Origin: Tardiphaga sp.
GTDB lineage: Bacteria; Pseudomonadota; Alphaproteobacteria; Rhizobiales; Xanthobacteraceae
Reading direction: 5' to 3'
Length of the DNA stretch: 64,000 nucleotides
NCBI GenBank assembly: GCA_030147505.1
Contig: JASBVG010000104.1
Span: 62,001-126,000, forward strand
The position numbers and the translations under genes were made by a program. Every line of letters starts with the position of its first letter. Position 1 is the first letter of the stretch. The notes beneath the pieces were generated by a model. The model ran no database searches, had not been told where the DNA came from, and saw nothing but the letters and a program-made list of their open reading frames with translations. Positions 39,539-48,916 of the stretch are shown here, one piece after another.

Positions 39539-41359
39539 CTATCTGCATCTGCCGGAGAGATTGGCGATATAGTTGCGCCATCCGCCGAATTCGGACACGT
39601 CCTTGGCGCCGGCCAGGCCCTCGGCTTCGACAATGAAGCCTTTCGGCAATGTGCCGTCTGAAAGCCGGGTCGTTCCGATGCCCAACGGCGACGGAATGCC
39701 GACCATCAGCTCGCCCAATCCTTCAGCCGAAATGGCCCAGACTTCCGTTGCGATCCGGGAGCCTGTGCCTTCGGCGACGCGCAGCAGGCCGGGCCGGGCC
39801 GGCGGGCCGCCGGCCAGCGCATAAAGCTTGTAGTCGGGCTGCGTGTCGCAGGCGCGCAGGAAACGTGCGCCGCGACCGGCCAATTCGTGATTGAGCGGCA
39901 TGCCCGACAAATGTGCGCCCACCACCGCCAGCTCGATCTCGCCGGGCAGAGCGCTCGGCAAGCTGGTCCCAGCGGTGGGGACCGGCGTCCGGCTTGCTCC
40001 AAGTCTGTCTTGGGTCAACGGATGCAGTCTGGCACCGATCGCTGCGAGAAGGCCGTCATTGCCGCGCGGTGCGATCAGCGTCACACCGGATGGAAATCCG
40101 TCGGTGCGCGATGTGCCGGGCACGGCGAGCGCGCACAGATCGAGCAGGTTCACGAAATTCGTGTAGGTGCCGAGTTCGCTGTTCGGCGCGATGGGATCGG
40201 CTTCGAGATCTGCGACCGTGCGTGGGCGAGGATAGGTCGGTACGATCAGCACATCGATCCGAGACCAGATCGCATCGGCCGCGCGGCGCAGCTCGGCAAG
40301 CTTGTAGATCCCGGCAAAGGCGTCGGCCGCGTTCATGCGAGCGGCGCCACCGATGATCGTCCGCGTGGTCGGATGCATCTGCTCGGGCGTTGCTTCGATG
40401 AACGAACGGATCGCCTGATAGCGCTCTGCCACCCACGGGCCGGTATAGAGCAGGGCTGCCACGTCGAACATCGGCGTCATGTCGATGGTCGCAGGGGTGC
40501 AGCCCTTCATTGCCGATGCAAGTATCTCGAGCGTCGCATCAAAGGTGTTTTCGGACAGCGCGTCGCCGGCGAAGCGCCGGCTGCCGCCGTCGGGTACGCC
40601 GATGCGCAGTCCGGGCGGCAATGCGCCAGGCTGGGCAGCCACGGGCAAGGGCCGCGAGTAGGCGTCCTTGGTATCGAATCCTGCCATCACGCGGAAGGCG
40701 CGATCGGCGTCGGTCACTGTGCCCGCGAAGACGGAGATGGTGTCGAGCGTGCGGCACGCTGGCGCGACGCCGGAGGTCGAGACACTGCCAAGCGAGGGCT
40801 TGAGCCCAACAATGTTGTTGAGGGCCGCGGGTACCCGGCCAGAGCCCGCGGTGTCGGTGCCGAGCGCGAAGGTGACGAAGCCGTGGGCGACGGCGACGGC
40901 CGATCCGGAGCTTGAGCCGCCCGGCACATAACGCGCATCGACGGCATTGCGCGGGATGGGGTAGGGACTGCGGACGCCGACCAGGCCGGTGGCGAATTGA
41001 TCGAGATTGGTCTTGCCGATCAGGATCGCGCCGGCATCGAGCAGCTTGCGGACGGCGAAGGCCGTCTCTGATGGCGTATAGGCGAATGCGGGACAGGCGG
41101 CGGTGGTGGGAATCCCTGCGACATCGATATTGTCCTTCACGACGAAGGGAATACCCCACAGCGGGTAGGCAGCCGGATCGAAAGGAGGCAACGCCTCCGC
41201 AGCCGCGCGTGCGGCATCTTTCGGCACCAGAGCAATGAAAATCCCGGGGTCGGCGACGTGCGCAATGCGGCGATACACATCAGCGACGGTCTGTGTGGGT
41301 GACAGGCCGTCGGCATAGGCCGCGTGCAGCTGCGCGATTGTAGGAAACGGGTCCGACAT
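39539..41359 (-). CDS. atzF: Allophanate hydrolase
   Basis: The 606-residue amidase-signature enzyme converts allophanate to 2 NH3 and 2 CO2. The catalytic triad is visible: Lys75 in 'IPFVVKDNID', cis-Ser149 in 'VPGGSSSGSAVAV', nucleophile Ser173 in 'GTDTAGSGRVPAA'. The extra C-terminal ~170 residues ('AVVGAHLSGMPLNHELAGRG') are the AtzF/DUR1,2 decarboxylase-like domain. Three near ATGs exist; AAGGA lies 6 bases before the one at 41359. It is divergent from the ABC transporter operon that ends with AtzG/E/H-like genes, so the enzymes of one pathway are split over both strands. Confidence 0.93.
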   Translation of the reverse strand: MSDPFPTIAQLHAAYADGLSPTQTVADVYRRIAHVADPGIFIALVPKDAARAAAEALPPFDPAAYPLWGIPFVVKDNIDVAGIPTTAACPAFAYTPSETAFAVRKLLDAGAILIGKTNLDQFATGLVGVRSPYPIPRNAVDARYVPGGSSSGSAVAVAHGFVTFALGTDTAGSGRVPAALNNIVGLKPSLGSVSTSGVAPACRTLDTISVFAGTVTDADRAFRVMAGFDTKDAYSRPLPVAAQPGALPPGLRIGVPDGGSRRFAGDALSENTFDATLEILASAMKGCTPATIDMTPMFDVAALLYTGPWVAERYQAIRSFIEATPEQMHPTTRTIIGGAARMNAADAFAGIYKLAELRRAADAIWSRIDVLIVPTYPRPRTVADLEADPIAPNSELGTYTNFVNLLDLCALAVPGTSRTDGFPSGVTLIAPRGNDGLLAAIGARLHPLTQDRLGASRTPVPTAGTSLPSALPGEIELAVVGAHLSGMPLNHELAGRGARFLRACDTQPDYKLYALAGGPPARPGLLRVAEGTGSRIATEVWAISAEGLGELMVGIPSPLGIGTTRLSDGTLPKGFIVEAEGLAGAKDVSEFGGWRNYIANLSGRCR

Positions 41360-41545
41360 CTTCATTCCTTGCATCTTTTGACCAGGCTTGGCTTCTGGTT
41401 AAGCCCTAAGCGGTCATTTCTGTCTGCACTTAAATTAGGCGAAGTGAGTGTTTTTGTATGCATGTAGCTGCGGCGAGATTGTGCGTCTCGATCGGCGTCT
41501 CAGTGAAAACAATTACTTAGCCTTCTCTCTCGTCACTTTGCTGCT

Positions 41546-41560
41546 TGGCACAAACCTTGC
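41546..41560 (+). promoter_or_regulatory. Sigma-54 (RpoN) -24/-12 promoter
   Basis: TGGCAC (41546-41551), a five-base spacer (AAACC) and TTGC (41557-41560) match the RpoN consensus TGGCAC-N5-TTGC exactly. It lies 42 bases before the ATG of the substrate-binding protein, placing the transcription start about 30 bases upstream of it. This predicts nitrogen-limitation (NtrC-type) control of the transporter and amidase genes. No clear activator binding pair was identified in the 180 bases upstream. Confidence 0.85.
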
Positions 41561-41602
41561 GAGTTCCCTCAAATCAAAATTCGTGCCTCGGGAGAGTGGA
41601 GA

Positions 41603-43222
41603 ATGAAGCGTCGCGATTTTCTGAAGGCCGCCACTGGCGCTGCCGCAGGGACCATGGTGTCGGGTCCAGCGATCTGGTCGGCTGCCAAGGCGGATGCCCG
41701 GTCGGAGACCCTGCTGGTGGTGTCCGAGAGCGGACCCAACAATCTCGACATCATGGGCGTCGGCACCAATGTGCCCAGTTATGAAGTCGCCTGGAATTGC
41801 TACGACCGCCTGATCACCCATGAAATGAAAGAGGGCCCGGGCGGCGTCACCTATTACGACAAGGATAAGTTCAAGGGCGAACTCGCCGAAGACATGAACA
41901 TCGGCGACATGTCGGTGACGTTCAAACTGAAGAAGGGCGCCAAATTTCAGGATGGAACGCCGGTGACGGCGAAGGACGTGAAGTGGTCGCTGGATCGCTC
42001 CGTCAGCGTCGGCGGCTTCCCGACCTTCCAGATGAGCGCGGGATCACTCACCAAGCCCGAACAGTTCGTCGTGGTCGACGACAATACCGTGCGCGTCGAT
42101 TTCCTCACCAAAGACAAGCTGACCATCCCCGACCTCGCGGTGATCGTGCCGAGCATCATCAATTCGGAGCTGGTGAAGAAGAATGCCACTGAGAAGGATC
42201 CGTGGGGTCTCGAATATACCAAGATGAACACGGTCGGCTCCGGCGCCTACAAGGTGACGAAGTGGACCGCCGGCACCGAAGTGATCATGGAGCGTAACGA
42301 CGCCTGGGTCGGAGGCCCCTTGCCGAAGATAAGGCGTGTGATCTGGCGCATGGTGCCGCAGGCTGGTAACCGTCGCGCGCTGCTGGAGCGCGGCGATGCC
42401 GACATTTCGTACGAATTGCCGAACCAGGATTTTGCTGAGCTGAAGAAGGCCGGCAAGCTCAATGTTACCTCGGTGCCGATCAGCAATGGTATCCAGTACC
42501 TCGGTATGAACGTCACTCAGCCGCCGTTCAATAATCTGAAGGTGCGCGAAGCGGTCGCGTTGGCGATCCCGTATCAGAAGATCATCGATGCCGTGATGTT
42601 CGGCCTCGCCAATCCGATGTTCGGTGCCGCAGCCGGTGCGCCGACCGAAGCGAAGTGGCCGCACGCAACGAAATACAATACCGACATGGCGAAGGCGAAG
42701 GCCCTGATGGTGGAGGCCGGTTACGCCAACGGCTTTGAAACCACGCTGTCCTTCGATCTTGGTTTTGCCGGTGTCAACGAGCCGATGTGCATCCTGATCC
42801 AGGAGAGTCTTGCGCAGATCGGTATCAAGACCACCATCAACAAGATTCCGGGCGCCAATTGGCGCACTGAGCTGAACAAGAAGGTGCTGCCGCTCTACGT
42901 CAACATCTTCTCGGGCTGGCTCGATTACCCGGAGTACTTCTTCTACTGGTGCTACCGCTCCGGCAATTCGATCTTCAACACGATGAACTACTCATCGCCG
43001 GAAATGGACAAACTGATTGCCGGCGCTCGCACCGCGGCGGCCACCGGCGACCTGGCAACCTATGATAAGGATGTGAAGGGATTCGTCGATCTCGCCTTCA
43101 CCGACATCCCGCGTATCCCGCTGTATCAGCCCTATCTGAACGTCGCGATGCAGAAGAACGTGTCCGGCTTCCAGTACTGGTTCCATCGCCGGCTCGACTA
43201 TCGCGCGATGGTCAAGGCGTAA
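41603..43222 (+). CDS. ABC transporter substrate-binding protein (peptide/opine/nickel type, SBP_bac_5)
   Basis: The 539-residue periplasmic protein has a Tat-type leader ('MKRRDFLKAATGAAAGTMVS'). The mature sequence follows the SBP_bac_5 plan: 'LLVVSESGPNNLDIMGVGTN', 'AEDMNIGDMSVTFKLKKGAK', 'FQDGTPVTAKDVKWSLDR', 'NTVGSGAYKVTKWTAGTE', 'REAVALAIPYQKI' and a C-terminal 'DIPRIPLYQPYLNVAM'. It captures the ligand and delivers it to the permeases that follow. GGGAG and related purines precede the ATG. Being upstream of AtzG/E/H-like genes, the ligand is probably a nitrogen-rich compound, not a peptide; this is inference. Confidence 0.92.
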   Translation: MKRRDFLKAATGAAAGTMVSGPAIWSAAKADARSETLLVVSESGPNNLDIMGVGTNVPSYEVAWNCYDRLITHEMKEGPGGVTYYDKDKFKGELAEDMNIGDMSVTFKLKKGAKFQDGTPVTAKDVKWSLDRSVSVGGFPTFQMSAGSLTKPEQFVVVDDNTVRVDFLTKDKLTIPDLAVIVPSIINSELVKKNATEKDPWGLEYTKMNTVGSGAYKVTKWTAGTEVIMERNDAWVGGPLPKIRRVIWRMVPQAGNRRALLERGDADISYELPNQDFAELKKAGKLNVTSVPISNGIQYLGMNVTQPPFNNLKVREAVALAIPYQKIIDAVMFGLANPMFGAAAGAPTEAKWPHATKYNTDMAKAKALMVEAGYANGFETTLSFDLGFAGVNEPMCILIQESLAQIGIKTTINKIPGANWRTELNKKVLPLYVNIFSGWLDYPEYFFYWCYRSGNSIFNTMNYSSPEMDKLIAGARTAAATGDLATYDKDVKGFVDLAFTDIPRIPLYQPYLNVAMQKNVSGFQYWFHRRLDYRAMVKA

Positions 43223-43237
43223 GGATCGGGGATCGCC

Positions 43238-44251
43238 ATGCTCGCACTCATCGGCAAGCGCTTGCTGTTCGCCATCCCGTCGCTGATCGGGGTGGTGATC
43301 GTCACGTTCCTGCTGACGCGCGCGCTGCCTGGCGATCCCGCCGCGTATTTCGCGGGGCCTGCGGCGGACAAGCAGGTGATCGAGGATATCCGCAAGAAGC
43401 TCGGCCTCGACAAGCCTCTGATCGAGCAGTTCGCCCGCTACACGGCGGATCTCGTGCGTGGCGATTTTGGCAATTCGCTCACCACGGGCCAGCCGGTTGC
43501 GACGGAAATCCGAAACCGCCTTCCGGCGTCGGCCGAGCTGACCTTGCTGGGATTGCTGGTCTCGGTCGTGATCGCGATCCCGCTCGGTATCCTCGCAGCC
43601 ACAAGGCCGGGGTCGTGGATCGACCATCTCTGTCGCGTGACCACGACGGCTGGCGTCTCGCTGCCGGTGTTCTTCACCGGTCTCGTGCTGGTCTACGTCT
43701 TCTATTTCAGGCTCGGCTGGGCGCCGGCGCCGCTTGGGCGGCTCGACGTGTTCGCATCGGCGCCGCCGACGGTGACGGGCTTCTATGTCATTGACAGTGT
43801 CATCGCCCGCGATTGGGAAGCGTTTCGCTCCGCGCTGAGCCAGTTGATCCTGCCGACCGCAACGCTCGCGATCTTCTCGCTAGCGCCGATCGCGCGCATG
43901 ACGCGCGCCTCGATGCTTGCGATCCTCGCATCGGATTTCGTCCGTACCGCGCGCGCCAGCGGATTGTCACCGCGCAAGGTGATCGTCACTTACGCATTCC
44001 GCAATGCCATGCTGCCTGTCATCACGACGCTGTCGATGACCTTCTCCTTTCTGCTCGGCGCCAATGTGTTGGTCGAGAAAGTGTTCGCCTGGCCGGGCAT
44101 CGGTTCCTACGCCGTGGAAGCGCTGATCGCTTCCGATTTCGCGCCGGTGCAAGGCTTCGTGCTGACCATGGCCATTATGTATGTGCTGATCAATCTCTTG
44201 ATCGACATTCTCTACGGCATCATCGATCCGCGCGTGCGGCTGGAAGGCTGA
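43238..44251 (+). CDS. ABC transporter permease, DppB type
   Basis: The 337-residue inner-membrane protein has the DppB-type N-terminus ('LIGKRLLFAIPSLIGVVIVT', 'LLTRALPGDPAAYFAGP'). About six transmembrane helices surround the conserved cytoplasmic EAA-like loop 'GLSPRKVIVTYAFRNAMLPV', which contacts the ATPase. The final 'GIIDPRVRLEG' is typical. It pairs with the DppC-type gene 9 bases downstream to form the transport channel. The ATG lies 15 bases after the binding-protein stop. Confidence 0.93.
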   Translation: MLALIGKRLLFAIPSLIGVVIVTFLLTRALPGDPAAYFAGPAADKQVIEDIRKKLGLDKPLIEQFARYTADLVRGDFGNSLTTGQPVATEIRNRLPASAELTLLGLLVSVVIAIPLGILAATRPGSWIDHLCRVTTTAGVSLPVFFTGLVLVYVFYFRLGWAPAPLGRLDVFASAPPTVTGFYVIDSVIARDWEAFRSALSQLILPTATLAIFSLAPIARMTRASMLAILASDFVRTARASGLSPRKVIVTYAFRNAMLPVITTLSMTFSFLLGANVLVEKVFAWPGIGSYAVEALIASDFAPVQGFVLTMAIMYVLINLLIDILYGIIDPRVRLEG

Positions 44252-44260
44252 GGTGACATC

Positions 44261-45166
44261 ATGAGCGCGATTGCCCCCCTCGCATCGGAAACGTCGAAAC
44301 CACCACGCCACTTGTCCGGTTTTGCCGCAACTCTGCAGCACACCCGCTACATTCTCGGCGAGAACCGTGTCACCGCCTTTGCCTTCGGCTTGCTGATCGT
44401 AATCGTCCTTGCAGCGTTATTCGGTCCGTACATCGTTCCGCACGATCCCCTCGCCAGCAACACCACGCAGGCATTGAAGCCGCCCTCGGCCACCAACTGG
44501 TTCGGCACCGACCAGCTTGGCCGCGATATCTTCAGCCGTGTGGTAGTGGCGACACGGCTAGATCTGTTCATTGCAGTGGCATCGGTCGCGCTGGTTTTCG
44601 CCATGGGTGGGCTTGCGGGCATTGCCTCCGGCTATTTTGGCGGTTGGACCGATCGAATCGTCGGGCGCATCGCCGACACCATCATGGCCTTTCCGCTGTT
44701 CGTGCTGGCCATGGGCATCGTCGCCGCGCTCGGTAACACAGTGCAGAACATCATTATCGCCACCGCCATCGTGAATTTTCCGCTCTATGCCCGTGTTGCT
44801 CGCGCCGAAGCCAATGTGCGGCGCGAGGCTGGCTTCGTGCAGGCGGCGCGGTTGTCGGGTAACAGCGAGATGCGGATTTTGCTCGTCCATATCCTGCCCA
44901 ACATCATGCCGATCATGATCGTGCAGATGTCGCTGACCATGGGCTATGCCATCCTCAACGCTGCGGGGCTGTCCTTCATCGGCCTCGGCGTACGCCCGCC
45001 GACGCCCGAATGGGGCATCATGGTCGCAGAGGGTGCATCTTTCATGGTGTCGGGCGAATGGTGGATCGCATTATTTCCCGGCATTGCTCTGATGATCGCG
45101 GTGTTCTGCTTCAACCTGCTGGGCGACGGTCTGCGCGACATCGTCGATCCGCAGCGGAGAACGTGA
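44261..45166 (+). CDS. ABC transporter permease, DppC type
   Basis: The 301-residue second permease subunit has a cytoplasmic N-terminus, 'AFAFGLLIVIVLAALFGPYI', then 'NWFGTDQLGRDIFSRVVVAT' (the DppC hallmark GTDxxGRD), the EAA-like loop 'RLSGNSEMRILLVHILPNIM' and 'AAGLSFIGLGVRPPTPEWG'. GAGGTGA precedes the ATG. It forms a heterodimeric channel with the preceding permease and is followed after 10 bases by the ATPase gene. Confidence 0.94.
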   Translation: MSAIAPLASETSKPPRHLSGFAATLQHTRYILGENRVTAFAFGLLIVIVLAALFGPYIVPHDPLASNTTQALKPPSATNWFGTDQLGRDIFSRVVVATRLDLFIAVASVALVFAMGGLAGIASGYFGGWTDRIVGRIADTIMAFPLFVLAMGIVAALGNTVQNIIIATAIVNFPLYARVARAEANVRREAGFVQAARLSGNSEMRILLVHILPNIMPIMIVQMSLTMGYAILNAAGLSFIGLGVRPPTPEWGIMVAEGASFMVSGEWWIALFPGIALMIAVFCFNLLGDGLRDIVDPQRRT

Positions 45167-45176
45167 GGAGAGAGTC

Positions 45177-46898
45177 ATGACCGCTCAGCCATTGCTCGAC
45201 GTTCGGGACCTCACGGTCGAATTCGCTACCCGCCGCGGAATCGTCAAGGCGGTGCAGCAGGTCGATATCTCCGTCGCCAAGGGAGAGACGCTCGGCATTG
45301 TCGGTGAAAGCGGTTCTGGAAAATCGGTGACGTCCTATGCGGTGATGCGCATTCTCGATCGCGCCGGCAGGATCGCCGAAGGTTCGGTGATGTTTTCCGG
45401 CGTGGATGTCAAAGCGGCGACAGAGGCGCAGATGCGCGACCTGCGTGGCCGCGAAGTCTCGATGATCTTCCAGAATCCGCGCGCAGCGCTCAATCCGATC
45501 CGTAAGGTCGGGCACCAGATTGAGGACGTGCTGCGGCAGCATGCGCAGGCCGGCAGCAGCGACCGCGCCAAAAAGGCCATCGAGGCGCTGGAGCAGGTGA
45601 AAATCGCGCGTCCGCGCGAGCGTTATCATGCGTATCCATTCGAACTCTCCGGTGGCATGTGCCAGCGTGTGGTTATTGCGCTTGCGCTCGCCTGCAATCC
45701 GCAGCTCCTGATTGCCGACGAGCCTACCACCGGTCTCGACGTCACGACGCAGAAGGCGGTGATGGATCTCATCGTCGAACTGACCAGGAGCCGCGGCATG
45801 TCCTCGATCCTGATTACTCACGATCTCGGTCTTGCCGCCGCCTATTGCGACCGCGTGGTGGTGATGGAGAAGGGACGGGTGGTGGAGACCGCGTTGTCCG
45901 CCGATATCTTCGCCAATCCGCAGCATGCTTATACAAAGAAGCTGATGCAGGCGACGCCGCGCCTCGGCGTTTCGCTGCGAGACCTGCTGCCGTCGGCAGA
46001 GCGCGCCGCGATGCCAGCCCATGCTGCCACGGATGCTGCTGCTGCGAGCGTCAAGCTTGCAGTACCGCTCCTCACGGTTGAAAATCTGGTCAAGGAATAT
46101 CCGCGCCAGGGCGCCACGGCGACGCTGGCAAAACTATTCGGTCGCAAACCGGCACCGGAGCCCGACGTCTTCCGTGCCGTGGACGGCATCAGCTTCACGG
46201 TGGGGCACGGTGAAAGCGTGGGCCTCGTCGGCGAATCTGGTTGCGGCAAGTCCACCACCTCGATGATGGTGATGCGATTGATCGACAAGACGTCTGGCCG
46301 CATCGCTTTCGATGGTGACGAAATTGGAGAGATTGCTCCAAAGTTCTTTGCGCGGTTGCCACTGCGTAGAAGCATCCAGATGGTGTTTCAGGATCCGACC
46401 GACAGCCTGAATCCGCGCTTCACGGCGGCCCGTGCGATTGCCGATCCGCTTCTGCAATTGGGGGATATAAAAGGGGGCGACGCATTGCGCTCCAAATGCG
46501 AGGAGCTGGCCCGCCAGGTCGGTCTCCCGCTCGAATTGCTGGATCGTTTCCCGCATCAGATGTCCGGTGGCCAGAAGGCGCGTGTCGGCATCGCACGGGC
46601 CATCGCGTTGCAACCAAAGCTGATTGTTCTCGACGAACCCACTGCGGCGCTTGATGTGTCCGTGCAGGCGGTGGTGCTAAACCTGCTGCAGGATCTCAAG
46701 CAATCCATGGGCATGAGTTATCTGTTCGTTTCGCATGACTTGAATGTCGTGCGTTTGCTTTGCGATCGTGTCATCGTGATGCGGTCCGGCCGCATCGTAG
46801 AACAGGGTGAGACCGAGGCGGTGATGGGCGCGCCGCAGGACGACTATACGAAACAATTGCTGACGGCGATCCCACATCCGCCGCTGCCAATGCATTGA
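45177..46898 (+). CDS. ABC transporter ATPase, DppD-DppF fusion
   Basis: The 573-residue protein joins both ATPases of a peptide-type transporter. The first half has Walker A 'GESGSGKSV' (~43), signature 'LSGGMCQRVVIALALA' (with Cys where Arg or Gln is usual) and Walker B 'LLIADEPTTGLD'. The second half has Walker A 'GESGCGKST' (~352), signature 'MSGGQKARVGIARAI' and 'LIVLDEPTAALDVS'. The halves are joined by an Ala-rich linker near residue 285. The first half lacks the full C-terminal Cys-rich oligopeptide domain. It energises the transporter encoded by the three genes upstream. Confidence 0.94.
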   Translation: MTAQPLLDVRDLTVEFATRRGIVKAVQQVDISVAKGETLGIVGESGSGKSVTSYAVMRILDRAGRIAEGSVMFSGVDVKAATEAQMRDLRGREVSMIFQNPRAALNPIRKVGHQIEDVLRQHAQAGSSDRAKKAIEALEQVKIARPRERYHAYPFELSGGMCQRVVIALALACNPQLLIADEPTTGLDVTTQKAVMDLIVELTRSRGMSSILITHDLGLAAAYCDRVVVMEKGRVVETALSADIFANPQHAYTKKLMQATPRLGVSLRDLLPSAERAAMPAHAATDAAAASVKLAVPLLTVENLVKEYPRQGATATLAKLFGRKPAPEPDVFRAVDGISFTVGHGESVGLVGESGCGKSTTSMMVMRLIDKTSGRIAFDGDEIGEIAPKFFARLPLRRSIQMVFQDPTDSLNPRFTAARAIADPLLQLGDIKGGDALRSKCEELARQVGLPLELLDRFPHQMSGGQKARVGIARAIALQPKLIVLDEPTAALDVSVQAVVLNLLQDLKQSMGMSYLFVSHDLNVVRLLCDRVIVMRSGRIVEQGETEAVMGAPQDDYTKQLLTAIPHPPLPMH

Positions 46899-46911
46899 TG
46901 AGAGGACCGCC

Positions 46912-47091
46912 ATGCGCGAAAAACTGGACGATTACATCGATGCCCTATCGGCGGCATTGTCGTTACCGGTCGATCCGGCTTGGAAACCGGCGGTGAAAAT
47001 GAATCTCGAAGTGTCCCTGCGCATGGCGTACCTCGTGGAAGAATTTCCGCTTCCCGACGAATCCGAACCGGCGCCCGTCTATGTCGCTTGA
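46912..47091 (+). CDS. atzG: AtzG-like small amidase subunit (DUF4089)
   Basis: The 59-residue protein 'MREKLDDYIDALSAALSLPV' continues 'DPAWKPAVKMNLEVSLRMA' and ends 'EEFPLPDESEPAPVYVA'. This matches the DUF4089/AtzG type, a GatC-like partner that stabilises the AtzE amidase. GAGGA lies upstream of the ATG, 13 bases after the ATPase stop, and its end overlaps the AtzE-like start by 11 bases, the expected coupling for a heteromeric enzyme. It is too short to be listed by most length cut-offs. Confidence 0.88.
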   Translation: MREKLDDYIDALSAALSLPVDPAWKPAVKMNLEVSLRMAYLVEEFPLPDESEPAPVYVA

Positions 47092-48496
47092 TCCTGTTCT
47101 CACGCCCGATGGCGACTGGCGCCCGGCCGCTGACATTGCCAAGGCCGTTGCCGCGCAGCAGGTGTCGGCGCTCGATGTCACCGAAGCCGCGCTGGCGCGG
47201 ATCGAACGTCACAATCCCACGCTTAACGCCTTCACGGATGTGACGGCGGACCGGGCCCGCTGTCATGCACGCGCGCTCGACGTCGCGATCGCTAGAAACG
47301 AGGCCGTAGGCCCGCTGGCCGGCGTGCCATTCGCTGTGAAGAACCTGTTCGATATCGAGGGGCTTTCGACGCGCGCCGGCTCGAAGATCAATCGCGACCG
47401 GCCGCCGGCGCCGCGCGACGCCACCCTAATCGAGCGTATGGAGACCGCCGGCGCCGTGCTTGTTGGCGGACTCAATATGGGCGAATACGCCTACGACTTC
47501 ACCGGCGAAAATGTCCATGACGGTGCCTCACGCAATCCGCATGACATCACGCGGATGACGGGCGGATCATCGGGGGGCTCGGGCGGCGCGGTAGGCGGCA
47601 GCCTTGTGCCGATAGCGCTCGGCTCCGATACCAATGGCTCGATCCGCGTGCCGTCGTCGTTCTGCGGCATTTTCGGATTGAAGCCGACTTATGGTCGACT
47701 CTCGCGGGCGCGTTCGTTCCCGTTCGTGATGAGCCTCGACCATCTCGGTCCGTTCGCGCGCAATGTTGCCGATCTCGCGCTGTCCTATGACATCATGCAG
47801 GGGCCGGATCCCGATGATGCTGCTTGCACCGCACGACCCGTCGAGCCGGTATCGTCGCTCATCGGGCAGGGCATCGGAGATCTCCGCATCGCTACGGCGG
47901 GTGGCTATTTTCAGAAAAACCTGATGCCCGAGGCCACGGAGGCGGTCGCGACCGTCACCAGCGCTCTCGGCGTCACAACCACCGTCGAATTGCCCGAAGT
48001 CGCCCGGGCGCGCGCCGCCGCCTACCTCATTTCCACCACCGAGGGCGCCTCGTTGCATCTCGATCGGCTGCGCAAGCGCGCGGCCGATTTCGATCCGGCG
48101 GTGCGCGATCGCCTGATCGCGGGCGCCATGGTGCCGTCGGCTTTGGTCGATCGTGCGCAGAAATTCCGTCGCTGGTATCGCGGCAAGGTGCTCGAGATTT
48201 TCGAGACCGTCGATGTCATCATCGCGCCGGCGACGCCGTGCATCGCGCCGAAGATCGGGCAGGCGACTTTCGAACTCGACGGCGTCGAACTGCCGGTGCG
48301 CGCCAATATCGGTATTCACACCCAGCCGATCTCCTTCATCGGTCTGCCCGTTGTCGCGGTCCCTGTGCCGCTCGACCCGATGCCCATCGGCGTGCAGATC
48401 ATCGCGGCGCCGTGGCGTGAAGACATCGCGCTGCGCGTCGCCTATCATCTGCAGCAATCGGGCGTCGCCGTCGCGCCGCGCGCCGAGGGATTCTAA
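47081..48496 (+). CDS. atzE: AtzE-family amidohydrolase (1-carboxybiuret hydrolase-like)
   Basis: The 471-residue amidase-signature enzyme has the catalytic triad Lys87 ('VPFAVKNLFD'), cis-Ser163 ('TGGSSGGSGGAVGG') and nucleophile Ser187 ('GSDTNGSIRVPSS'). The sequence as a whole follows the AtzE family, including 'LDHLGPFARNVADLALSYDI' and the C-terminal 'QPISFIGLPVVAVPVPLDP'. In cyanurate degraders AtzE with AtzG deaminates 1-carboxybiuret to 1,3-dicarboxyurea. With AtzF nearby the full deamination route to ammonia is present, but no cyanuric-acid hydrolase or biuret hydrolase gene is in the window, so another ureido compound may be the true substrate. Confidence 0.9.
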   Translation: MSLDPVLTPDGDWRPAADIAKAVAAQQVSALDVTEAALARIERHNPTLNAFTDVTADRARCHARALDVAIARNEAVGPLAGVPFAVKNLFDIEGLSTRAGSKINRDRPPAPRDATLIERMETAGAVLVGGLNMGEYAYDFTGENVHDGASRNPHDITRMTGGSSGGSGGAVGGSLVPIALGSDTNGSIRVPSSFCGIFGLKPTYGRLSRARSFPFVMSLDHLGPFARNVADLALSYDIMQGPDPDDAACTARPVEPVSSLIGQGIGDLRIATAGGYFQKNLMPEATEAVATVTSALGVTTTVELPEVARARAAAYLISTTEGASLHLDRLRKRAADFDPAVRDRLIAGAMVPSALVDRAQKFRRWYRGKVLEIFETVDVIIAPATPCIAPKIGQATFELDGVELPVRANIGIHTQPISFIGLPVVAVPVPLDPMPIGVQIIAAPWREDIALRVAYHLQQSGVAVAPRAEGF

Positions 48497-48511
48497 GTCA
48501 GGAAAATTCGT

Positions 48512-48910
48512 ATGGATATCGATCTGCCTGATGTCGTCGCCGAAGTGGGCGCCGCTTTCGCACGCTACGAGAAGGCGTTGACGACCAACGATACCGCCGT
48601 ACTCGGCGAACTGTTCCGCAACGACCCGCGCACCATCCGCTATGGCATGGGCGAAAATCTCTACGGCTACGACGAGATCCAGGCCTTTCGCGGCGCGCGG
48701 TCGCCGGTCGGCCTGATGCGCCGGATCGAGCGCACGGTGATTACGGCCTATGGCCGCGATACGGCGGTCGCCTCCACGCTGTTCTATCGCGACAATGCGG
48801 CTGGCAAGGTCGGACGGCAGATGCAGACGTGGGTCCGCTTTCCCGAAGGCTGGCGAATCGTGGCAGCCTCTGTCAGCCTGATTGACGAGCCGCAGGCCTC
48901 AAAAGCGTGA
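48512..48910 (+). CDS. AtzH/HpxZ-like protein (DUF3225)
   Basis: The 132-residue SnoaL/NTF2-like protein has 'YEKALTTNDTAVLGELFRND', 'TIRYGMGENLYGYDEIQAFR', 'ARSPVGLMRRIERTVITAYG' and 'GRQMQTWVRFPEGWRIVAAS', the DUF3225 pattern shared by HpxZ (oxalurate locus) and AtzH, a dicarboxyurea amidohydrolase-type companion of AtzE. AGGAA precedes the ATG, 15 bases after the AtzE-like stop. Gene order AtzG-E-H is as in known carboxybiuret clusters. Which of the two activities applies cannot be decided from sequence. Confidence 0.88.
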   Translation: MDIDLPDVVAEVGAAFARYEKALTTNDTAVLGELFRNDPRTIRYGMGENLYGYDEIQAFRGARSPVGLMRRIERTVITAYGRDTAVASTLFYRDNAAGKVGRQMQTWVRFPEGWRIVAASVSLIDEPQASKA

Positions 48911-48916
48911 GCTGAG

